From: Strongylocentrotus droebachiensis
Taxonomy: Eukaryota > Echinodermata > Echinoidea > Camarodonta > Strongylocentrotidae
Length of the DNA: 64,000 bases
Assembly: GCA_035222895.1 (NCBI GenBank)
Contig: JAVYIG010009944.1
Location: 1 to 64,000 of the forward strand
Direction of reading: 5' to 3'
Shown: positions 25,137 through 35,500 of the stretch, in pieces
How positions within the stretch are numbered: the first letter of the stretch is position 1
Layout: each line of letters opens with the position of its first letter
Position numbers and translations under genes: made by a program
The notes under the pieces: model-generated
Told to the model about the DNA's origin: nothing
Databases searched by the model: none
The model's input: the letters and a program-made list of their open reading frames with translations, nothing else

Positions 25137-25178
25137 GATCCGGCGGCCAAAAAGAAGCCTGGCGGGGACGAAAAACTT
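25137..25178 (+). CDS. Candidate 42-nt micro-exon (DPAAKKKPGGDEKL)
   Basis: A T-rich acceptor (TTTTTTTTTTAAG) precedes 42 nt of GC-rich sequence encoding 14 residues in one frame, and GTAAGT follows. Joined to the ATG at 18995-18997 it would give MDPAAKKKPGGDEKL, a lysine-rich start without a signal peptide, so a cytosolic or nuclear protein would be expected. The local GC content, both splice sites and the agreeing phase are unusual by chance. No further exon with a phase-0 start was found before the signal-peptide exon at 28504. Identity unknown. Confidence 0.45.
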
Positions 25179-26354
25179 GTAAGTTTTGTTATTTGGCCTA
25201 ATAGCACGTTGAGCATTTTCTACCCTTTATTACAATTCATCGCTGTTCGCCATCATTTTCTGCCCTTTATCATAATTTTTGCTGGTCACCGTCATTGCTA
25301 TCTTCATATTCATTCACGACAATAGAAGAGACCTTCAGCAATCAATTATTAAAGAGGCAATACAAAATTTAGACCGTTGAACAATGCATCTGACTATACT
25401 GATACATGTATACTCAATATGAGTTCTCTATCGTACGACAAATAGAGGTCAAGCAAGCTCGATATTTCCGATTTGTTTCTGTTTCTGCTTTCTGCAAGTC
25501 ATAGATCAAATCAAACGAAAAAAGCAGAATAAATGGGGGGGGGGGGAGGAGGGGAGCAGCGACACAATTGATATCACTTTTCAATCAATCTGACGTAAAT
25601 TCATACATGTTTCAAGAGTCTTTTCATGTTGAAGTTATAACGCGTATTTGTAAAATGTATAAATGTATGAAAGATTGAATCACGATTTAAATCGCTGGTT
25701 ATTTAATAAAATGGTATATTATTTGATATCCATGTACATGTAATATATTTTATGTTTTGCCTATTTCATTGATATTTCGTATTTCATTGTTATTTTGTAT
25801 TTTACCATGTATATACAGGACCAATATGAAAAACTGCTTTTGCTGATATTGTCATTCTGTATAAATATTTTTAAATAAATGAATAATAATTGTTACCATG
25901 TCACTTGGGTATCCCATGTCGAATTACTGATTGGGTACTGGTATCATGGTGGTGGTGGTTGAGGGGGGGGGGGGGGGGGGTCAGCACCGGACTTTATTTG
26001 TGGATGACTTGTGACCATCGATTTCTATACCACGTGATAGAGCATCGAATGAGAGACATGTATCTCTATCTTTCCATTGTTTTATTGTCCATGTGATATT
26101 GAGCTTCGTCTTGTGTACACGCCTTGCGAAAAAGAAAAAATACATTCATTATCAAAACGAACGGAGTTTTGTTGAAAATTATAAGTAGATAGTAAAAAAA
26201 ACACATAATCACTCATGTTATATAATTATTATCAGTCATCATTATTATTAGCACGCACACACAATCATAAAGGTTTAATTTCACGTTTTGAAGACAGAAA
26301 TTTTTCATTCTTTCATTTTATTGCATTTTCTTTCTTATGTAAATGTACACGATT

Positions 26355-26462
26355 CTTTGTCATGATGTAATGTGTTCCCTAATATTTTGAAGCGCCTTGA
26401 GCATTTAATTAAAATGGATAATGGCGCTATATAAATCTCATGTATTATTATTATTATTCTAT
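26355..26462 (+). mobile_element. SINE 3' end with (ATT)n tail
   Basis: TGAAGCGCCTTGAGCATTTA, then ATAATGGCGCTATATAAAT, then (ATT)n at 26445-26459 form the typical conserved 3' end of a tRNA-derived SINE. The two GCGC blocks can pair. The head was not found upstream, so the copy is 5'-truncated. Confidence 0.7.
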
Positions 26463-26869
26463 TCTTAGTATTAACATATACTAGTATTTCCTTCCATTTG
26501 GGAGCCCAAAACATTTGATTTGAATCTAAGATATAGACACAAATTAAGTAAACTGATGCGAAAGCCGTCAAAGAATTATACGAAGTTGAATGTTAATCAG
26601 AGGAGGCGAGATTAAAAGAATTTAAAGGAGATAATAAAGCTTATTACTCAGTAGATATATTAGCAATGTTTGATCAGGTTTCTTTTTTTTTTTTTCTTTT
26701 TTTTTTGTCGATTGTTTTTTTTTTTTTTTTTTTTTTTTAGTGTTTTAGTTTGGTTGTTTTGTTTGCTGTCAATGTAAGAAACAAAAACAAACCTTTTTTG
26801 TTGTTGTTTTTGTTTGTTGTTAATCATTTGGGTATATATGCTTGTACAATGTATTTATTCTGTAAATCT

Positions 26870-27142
26870 TCAATCTGGTCTTAGTACTCATACTCTCTTC
26901 TTATCCTAATTTCAAATTTTCAGGTTTTTGTAGGTGGCAGCACCAATAAGGCATTTTATTTCTAGCTGCTTCCTCATTCACATAAATATTCACTTTCTCT
27001 ATGTTTTTGTCCAGATCACCTTATATTGTACTATTATCTTATGTAATGTTTGTTTATCTTGACTATATATCTTGTGATTTGTATGTTATTGTATCTAAAT
27101 GTTTTTTTATGATGAATGGAATAAATTTGATTATCTATCTAA
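26870..27142 (+). mobile_element. 5'-truncated LINE 3' tail
   Basis: The fragment ends GGAATAAATTTGATTATCTA plus an A13 tract, which is the ending expected of a retroposed LINE 3' UTR. A short stem (GTAGGTGGCAG with CTGCTTCC) lies near 26932-26975. The frame from the AG at 26924 (VFVGGSTNKAFYF, stop) is taken to be part of this UTR, not an exon. Confidence 0.6.
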
Positions 27143-27224
27143 AAAAAAAAAAATGAATATAGATAGGGGGAAGTGATGTTGAATGTTAAATATTCTTATT
27201 TTGTAATTCTCCAATTGTATATAG

Positions 27225-27525
27225 TACAAATTACTGATATTCTAATTTCCGAAGTTTCTAATTTCCGAATTTTCTGACTTATACATTTCTTGATTTCTAT
27301 TCTTATTGTGCCAAGATAAAAAGTTTATAATTTATCATCCTTATTTTCTAATTTTCTAACTTGCTAAGTTTTTAAGTTTATAAGTTTCTAAAAGTTTCAA
27401 AAGGTTCTAACTTTCTAAGGTTTTAATTTTCTAAGTGTGTAAGCTTCTAATTTCCTACGGTTCTAATTCTCTATAAATTTCTAAGTTTCTAAGGTTATAA
27501 GTTCTTAGTTTCTAATCTGAAGATA
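27225..27525 (+). repeat. Degenerate short tandem repeat (TTTCTAAGT-like)
   Basis: TTTCTAA, TTTTCTAAC, TTTCTAAG and GTTCTAA-type octamers to decamers recur about 25 times in 300 bp with irregular spacing. They behave as an old, diverged microsatellite. No inverted structure or coding frame accompanies them. Confidence 0.7.
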
Positions 27526-28308
27526 TTCTAATCCAAAGAATTTTCTCGTATCCTGACTTTTTCATTCACTTTTAATATACACTAATGGATATAAGTCCCA
27601 ATGGAATGCCAGCATGGTGATGATTCACATTTCGTGTAATGGCTAATTTGGGAGATTATGTCACGAATGAATGATTTCTGAGCACCTAGTTTACAGCGAA
27701 GGTTGTAAATGCGTTTTTTAATCTGGTATAATTTTCAATACTCAAAGGCGAACGTTGTGTCTATACTATTTGTATTAGAGAAGTAACAAAAAATGTGTCC
27801 TGTCAGACAGTCACTGTTGCCTTATTTCACTCCATTATTATCTTTTAAAAGAAAAAGAAAAGAATTTGTTGTGTTAATAACCATTGAGCACCAAGAAAAA
27901 CATTAAAAATTGACAAGACACAAATTTCTAACTATTGCTATGTATCATCTTTAAAAACAATTTAAACAAAATTATTTTAAAAAAAACATAAGAAGATTAA
28001 AAGTTGTCAACTATCCTCCAGTCAAGTATTCCTGGACAACTTCTCAGTCCTCTAGGAAAACTTTCGCCATAAGCTATTACCCCGTTTAGGGGGAGGGAAG
28101 GGGAGGAGGAGGGGGTTATTGTTTTGTGCGGGTGTGTTTGATGTGCAGTTGTCCTATATAAAATGCAATATTCATTTTAGACATTATTGTTATCGTCTAC
28201 TTTATCTTATCATAAACATAACAATAATGATAATAGTTACACGTGTAGTAATGATAATGATAATAATAATGATAATAATGATAATGATAACAATAATGAT
28301 AACAATGT

Positions 28309-28493
28309 TGTTTACCCAGGAAAGCCCTATCAGCAACAGCCGTTCTTCCTGAAGGCCCTGCAATTATTATTACCCCAGCAATTGCCTTGTACCGGCAAAT
28401 GTGGATTACTGTCTTGCCAAAAGACGTTAGTGCCGGGCTGAGATTAGAACCCTCAACCCTTGGATTGAGTGAATGAACCACTACACCACAGCA
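28309..28493 (-). mobile_element. tRNA-derived SINE, minus strand, with (AAT/GAT)n tail
   Basis: Read on the minus strand, the head is CTGTGGTGTAGTGGTTCATT (A-box-like) and then GAGGGTTCTAATCTC (B-box-like). The body has CGGCACTAACGTC, TTTGGCAAGACAGTAATCC and ACATTTGCCGGTACAAGG. The tail is the (ATT)n-type repeat at 28205-28308. The head abuts the signal-peptide exon that starts at 28504, so the SINE may supply 5' UTR or promoter sequence for that gene. Confidence 0.8.
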
Positions 28494-28503
28494 ATAATCA
28501 ATA

Positions 28504-28570
28504 ATGCATTTAGCAGCAGAAGGGATGATGTTGATTACTTTTCTCATCATCTTCTCTCCTACATTTGGAG
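28504..28570 (+). CDS. Signal-peptide exon of the YWTD-PAN gene
   Basis: ATG at 28504 opens 22 codons, MHLAAEGMMLITFLIIFSPT and then FG, before a GTGAGT donor. One extra base (G) gives phase 1, which joins the AG that starts the exon at 31282 to make Glu. The hydrophobic stretch plus small residues before the junction fit a cleaved signal peptide. The match of phase and function supports it strongly, though the 2.7-kb intron prevents certainty without transcript data. Confidence 0.72.
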
Positions 28571-31500
28571 GTGAGTTGTTTAGTCGTGAAAGATCTTCAA
28601 TTTAATTACTAATACGAATACTAGATACACTGTCGCTCATATAGGTGGAATATTTTAGTTTTACCTCAATTTATGGAATTATTTTAAAAATAATTTAAAA
28701 ATAATAGATCTAGATAAAAGTATACATTCTCAGATTGTATTGAATAATAATTTGCGAATGTGTGTTTTGCCTGACTGCTAAAGCATGTGTATGCTTCTAT
28801 GCTTATCAAATAGGGGACCTACGCCCTTAAGTCATAAATGACAGTAATGAGGATTAATGCCCCACAAAAGGGCACTAATATAGCACATCGACACGGTTTT
28901 GATCCTGGGGCCTCACAGTTACGAGGCCATTGCTTTGTCACTGAACCATGACTGTACGCAGCGGGGGCTAGGGTAGGGGGCAGTTTCCATAATTTAAAAA
29001 AAAAAAAAAAATGCAATAATTTTTCAATAATTTATTGCATTTTACCCCGGTTCCCAACATAAAAAAATCCTCCGTGTGTCCATGCCTTGAGCCATAATGC
29101 ATGGCCATCCAGAGGATTTGTTTATGTTGGGGACCGGGGTAAAATCCAATAAATTATTGGAAAGTTATTGCATTTTCTGTTTGCTTTTTTATTTATGGAA
29201 ACTGCCCTCTACCCTAGCCCCCGCTGCGTACAGTCATGATTCAGTGACAAAGCAATGGCCTCGTAACTGTGAGGCCCCAGGATAAAAACTGTGTCGAAAT
29301 ATTCCAACGATATGAGCGACAGTGTAAGACTGTTCATGAAAGTTACGTGATCATTATATACAGCGGCTTAACATTTTGTGACGCTCATGTGAAAGTATGA
29401 AAGTATGAAAATATATGAATGATTTATTATAGACCATTCTTTAATGAGCAGGGCGGGACTTTTCCATGTTTAGAGGATCTCGAGATATATGGGGGTCATT
29501 GATTTTGAACCATGTCCTATCTACGAATTGGTCTATTGTAAATTAACCCTATTTAGCCCGGGCTATTTTCAAACTGCATAGCCCGGGGGGGGGGGGGGGG
29601 GCTTTTAAGGCCCCCCCTATGATCTCGGCCGTGAAACGCCCGATCGCCGCGAAAATTTGCATACATGTCAAGTGAAGTGTATAGAATACTATGGTAATTT
29701 CAATTTTTTGAAAAATTTACTCATTTGCATATTTATGGTAATTTATGCAAATAAGGTCATAAAATTCACATTTTTGCCCATAAATCTGACATTATTCATA
29801 TTTAAGCATTCTTTCTCACTGCATATATTTGTTAGACCATTTGGAATAATAATACAACACAAAAAATTGAAAAACCAGGGTTATTCCTTATGTTATCTAT
29901 TGTTTTGATAATTTCTTATGGATTTCTTTGTTTTTTTAACTTATGTATTCTATTGTTTTTGTTGTTTTATTTCATTTCCAACTATAATTCAACTATTTTG
30001 ACCCCAAAATAAACACGTAAACTATAAACAAGACCAAATAACTAATGTTTTATCTCTTTATTTGAAAAATGAGATTTCCATATGTTTTGTACACAAATCA
30101 CAAAAATGAGCGATTTTCGGGCTGACATGCAAAGACAAAAGGACACGTGACTTCGTAATGGTAGGTCCGATTTTCGAAAAATTCTTTCAAAAGATGTGCA
30201 AGACTCGAAAGAAAAAAGTCACAAAATTTCAGTGCAAGATCTTTTTGCGTTAAAAAATTATCGCGAAAAATATCGAGGGGGGGGGGGGGGGCTTCTAAAG
30301 CCCCCCGGTCTAAATAGGGTTAAGACTCAGTGATTATAAATTTGATAGACAATAACAAATTTCATTGCACCTTTGCAGGATATACACCCAATTGAAACTT
30401 TCAGTATACCGTCTAATGTGAAATCGCTTCAATAATAATTCGCAAACGAAGGTAAATCTTTCCTTGGTTTACCAAATATAGGTTTTTATATGCACTTTTC
30501 TATTAAATTAAGAAAAACGAACTGTTTTTCCTGGAAGTTATTTCCTTCAGCAATGCCGTACGGGGCTGCGCAAAACATTTTTTTCTTGTGTGAATCCCTC
30601 CATTCTGCTTCAGCAATGGACGGGGGCGGGGTAAGATTTTTTTTTAATAAATAAACCAAATCGGTAATTAGTTTCTGGCGATGATTCCCATCTTTCCCAA
30701 AGCTGACAAGGGGAAGGGTGGTGTTTCAACCTTAAAACGCCCTATATTGCTCTTTTTCTTCGAGGGGGAGGGGTCATTTTTGCTTCCCTTGAGCAACCTG
30801 TGCCAAAAATATCAACCCGATAATCCTGAGTGAAATTAAATATTTATATTTTAATCAAACGCATCGTTTAACAATGTTAAATATGAGATGAACGGCCCCG
30901 CGTGTAATCAGTGTCTGTGGTATGGTGTAATATTGAGGCCCTACAAAAATTGCGCTTCAAAATGATCAAGAAGTGCCTCAAAAAAGTAAAATATTTGAGT
31001 GACCGGTTTTACCATACTCGTTTAACCCCTATAAACTGTAATGTTATGAAAACCGTTAGGAAAAGGCAAAATTTGATTTCGATTTCCAATAATAGATATC
31101 TTGATAATCAGACGGGCGATCGGCTTGTAAAAGTCATGGGGTTCTTGAATGACCTAAAGGTTTATAATTATCATGGCAGCATGAGCTTAATCCAGGATTT
31201 TGTTTCAGAATCTGAGACAGAGTTACCCGATCCCGTTAAATTTTACTTATTTATTTTTGTTACCTTTGTGCCCCTTTCAAGAGGTGCTGCTGATGACCGC
31301 TCATCCGAACATGGGCATATATCAAGCTGAACCAAGTCCGACCGGATACTCGGATGTAACATTTACCGCCACTTCGATCCCATTCACTGGATATCCGTTT
31401 GCCATAGCATTCGATTATCGGTCTGGATTCCTGTACTGGACAGATCGTCATGTCTTGGAGGTTTGCCGAGCCAAGCTGGATGGGTCACAATATAGCGTAC

Positions 31501-32471
31501 TCACTAACCAAGATTCAATGAGTAAGTTGACTTATCAATAATTATGTTTGTGAAACATGTGAAAATAAATCTAAGAAATAAACGTTAAAATGTAATAAAA
31601 GTTAACCCCCTCCCATGCGAGGTGAAGTATTGAACCGTCACAGAGTTCTGTTTAAGCTTTGTTTCACGTACCTTACATGGTTAGAAGTTTCCTCTGTGAA
31701 TAACGTAGATTAGGAAACGAATTTATCATCGAAATATACGGTCATAATTATATTTCCACTTTTGTAAATTCTCAAAAACACGCACACACACACACACACA
31801 CACACCACCACATACTCGACGGACACACGCACTCCACCCCCACACACACAATGATGATGGTAATGTAATACAAAAATCCGAACACTAAAACATGTCTGCA
31901 TGGTATATCAAAGATACAGGCTTACCAGAGCGAATTTATTTGTACAGCGTTAAAGGTAATACAAAGTTTTGGGAAATTTTGAAAATTGGGTGGATGGTGA
32001 TTCTTTACAATTTTGATATATTTGGATGCCCCTGTGGATGTATTAAAAGCACAAGAAAAATTAGCCCCTAAACCACTGCTGCTTTCGAGAAAAATTTAAT
32101 ATAAAAATTTACCGGTGCTCCCGGTAAATTTTGATAAATTTCAAATAGCGCCTAAGGCCGTACATTGGTAGCTGTGACCATAAAAATCTCAGAATATGTA
32201 GCTGTGATATATAATTTTCAAACGAGAATAGCTAATCGGTCGATTTTATTCAAGAAGTATTGTTTTATAGCTTAATTAATATATTGACCTTGAGAGGAAG
32301 CTATACAACATTAAGAGTTTATTATTTCCAATTTCATAACTTTAGACTCGATTTCAACCGCGACAACGATCAGTGAATATTGTAGGATCGCATATGCTTC
32401 CAATATGTTCATTTGAACCAAATTCATGACCCCATACCAAAACTTTGTATTACCTTTAAGGTGTTTTACCC

Positions 32472-32508
<37 letters not shown>

Positions 32509-35500
32509 CAAGAATCCCCCCTTTCGACTTTAACCAACACTTACCGAAGCCTTTACGTCCTTAAATTGTAATTTTGTACCCCGTAATTTCATTATAATCA
32601 CTATAATATTTTAATCCTTCATCTTTTATACTGAATTACAATCTGTTCTTTTTTTGTTTTTATCTCGTACATTTAATGTGAAGCATCAATCATTGACTGT
32701 CTAAGACTTTATATTTTCTTCACATAATTATTATCATTTATCATGTCAATTTACTCGTATTTTCACACTTCAATGTGTCATTTTATTCAATTTCAATCTC
32801 GGTACATAATGTGATGATAGAAATAAATAATGTATCAATTCTATACTCAATTTCATTTCAGCACTACGGGGTATCGCCATCGACACCGACAATGATCGTG
32901 TATTGTGGTGCGACAAAGGCAAAAGTCAGATCGAGTTCGTCAATTTCGACGGAACGAACCGAGGGGTGCTGGTCGACAGCAATATTGTTGAACCCAACGA
33001 CATCGTTGTGTCGAAGAAAAATGGGTAAATAGGCCAAGGAATACTGATTCCTAGTTTCCCGGACGTTACATTTTTCTTCGAAAATGAAGAAGACGCCCTA
33101 GAAACTAACATGTTAAATCACCATTTACGTGAATTAAAAGGGCCAGGGAGCAACCACATTTCCAAATGCCAGTTTACACTTTAAACATGCTAGGTTCAAC
33201 CTTTGTAGTATTGGTTAATCAACCATTTTGAAAAAGTGATTACTCCTCTTCCATTTTAATGGTGATTTAACACTTCAGTTTTTTTTGTAGTGGATGGAGA
33301 TTCATGTTATATGATATTTTTCTCTACGTAGAAATATTATTTGGGCCAATTTCAATACAATTTTGTTGGACTTAAATTTCATTTATACACCCACTTCCAG
33401 GCTGACAACAAAGAGAAATTGACTTTTATTAAAGGGGAGTCCAACCTGGTAATGACTCACCTTATAAGTTATACGGACATGTGCCGCTCTAATCGGTCGC
33501 TATTTTGCAAAAAGAATTTTCTAATGAAACACATGGGAGGTGTTTCACAAAGATCCTAAGTCGAATCTTAACTCTAAGTTGAATTTAAACGTATTCAAAA
33601 GCAAAATTTTAAGTATTTTAGATTTTTCTTAAATTCCACATCAAGAACATGAAATCTCCTTGATAATAGAAAATATAAATGATTTGAATCAACATTTTAT
33701 GCCTTTAAAAAACTTTTACAAACTTTTTTCAAAGATGCCTACGGGTTTCCATAATTGTTAAGTCCAACTTAGGATCTTTGTGAAACACCCCCCAGAGATA
33801 TGATTTTGTGTTGGTAAATCCTCAACCCCTGGCCCTAATTTTAGATCTTTGCCTGGAACATGGGATATTATTTTCCTCAAAATAATTCCTCACGGATATT
33901 CTCGCTAAAATACAAATCCCAGATGCCAGAATAAGTTTTACTTTTGTATCCAAAGTCCTCGCCGATAAATGGAAGTCCCTTTTCTGCCAAGTATATGACC
34001 CTTAAATGGTATGGGTTTAGCAGCTTCAGCCGTCCAAATCAAATCGGAGTAACCTTCCCCCCACCCCTCCCTACCCGGATTTAGATTAAACCTATCCTTA
34101 TTGACCCTTCCTTTACCTAGATTTGTAATTTGGTGTGACATCGCCTTGCGTACGATCGAACGTTCGTATATAAACGGGACAGGTCGTATCGTCATCGTAA
34201 GCGGCGTCGAAGGAATGATGAGTTTAGAGCTCGACTACATGGGTAAATAGTTTCAGTTTTTACCAATAAAAAATCTCTTAAAACTGATGAGTTCATGATT
34301 GATGACCATTAATGTAATCTACATCTATTATGAGTACTACAGAGTATTTTGCCCTATGTTTGGCGAGGAATATATTTTGTGGATAGCAAAATCATCCATA
34401 GCGTATTGAGAGCTACATTATTATATGACACGAGAACGCGGCGTATACGTGGTCAAAGTTCAAATCATGGAACCACATCTTGCAGTACGGCGGAACGGGT
34501 TGCATAGATGAAGACCTGGCTCTTGTTAATGAAACCGCCATTGCAGCAATCGAGCGATGGAAGAACTTAATTTAATTTAATTTAATTTTAATTAAGGAAC
34601 TTTACATAACTATCTTGATCTAAGGAGACACGAACGAACGATGGAACTCCCAATAGTTCCTTTCCATGTACAACCTCTACGGGAAGGGACCAATTAATTC
34701 TATGAAACTATTGATATATTACATGTATTAGGAGCAATTTCTGATGACTAAACTGTTTCTCTCACCGACCTATGAAGTTATATGTGATTACAATGGAAAC
34801 GCTAGGAAATTAATTGGGAAAATAGTTGAAAACAATAATCGTGTGTCCCATTTCTATAACAAATTTGTTCACAGCTAATAAATAATGTGCAGTGCTGTCA
34901 GAAGCTTACATAAATTACTTAAAGTGGTAAACCGCGGCGGTTTTTGTTGTTGTGATGTTTTTGTTGCTGGTACCATTCATTTACACGTGGAAACAAATTG
35001 CAACGTTTGTTTTGCTGCGGTTTACCGCGTCATAATATACACGATTCTCTAGTGTAACTTGATATCAAGTTTAATTAAATCAAGTTAACTTCTCATCCAC
35101 AGAGGAGCGAGTATACTGGAGCGACCGGGCGCTCGGTCGGATCGAATCGGTAAGCCTCAACGGTTCCGACCGCCGCGTTCACGTGACCGGGGTGGAGGGT
35201 CAAAGTTCATATGACCCGTATGTAATAGCCTTAGGAGGGATGGAGAATGACCTCTATTTTACGGACTATTCCCATAAGATGCTGTACCAGTTGGACAAGA
35301 CAGATGAAGGCGCAGTGGCTAGAAAAGCTGTGTCATCCATCACGCAGCTGCCTGACGCACCGCGATGGCTTCTTATTATTGAAGGTAGATAGTGGCGGAT
35401 CCAGGGGGTAAAGGGGTCGTGTGCCCCACCCCCCTCCTTCTCAAAAGTTTGTAGTTCGTGTGTTTGTTTGTATTGTGGTTGTGAATTATGGAACTTGTGC

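Larger units (their letters stand above)
25179..28200. other. AT-rich DNA with repeat tails, no exon found
   Basis: The stretch contains poly-G runs (25537, 25965), a SINE at 26355-26462, T-rich DNA at 26680-26740, a LINE tail ending at 27142, and an unusual degenerate TTTCTAAG repeat at 27225-27525. Nothing here splices plausibly to the micro-exon at 25137-25178. Confidence 0.5.

Noticed and set aside
26925..26966. Possible terminal exon VFVGGSTNKAFYF joined to the micro-exon at 25137-25178
   Set aside because: It would give a 28-residue protein and lies in what looks like a LINE 3' UTR ending in AATAAA and poly-A.
28187..28441. Asn/Asp-rich frame just upstream of the signal-peptide exon
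   Set aside because: It is AAT/GAT simple repeat plus the SINE body; it stops before 28504 and is not in frame with the gene.
30911..31330. 139-residue frame upstream of the first propeller exon
   Set aside because: It lies in a dispersed repeat whose second copy (55031-55358) has frame-breaking indels, and it runs through the acceptor of the exon at 31282 in another frame.
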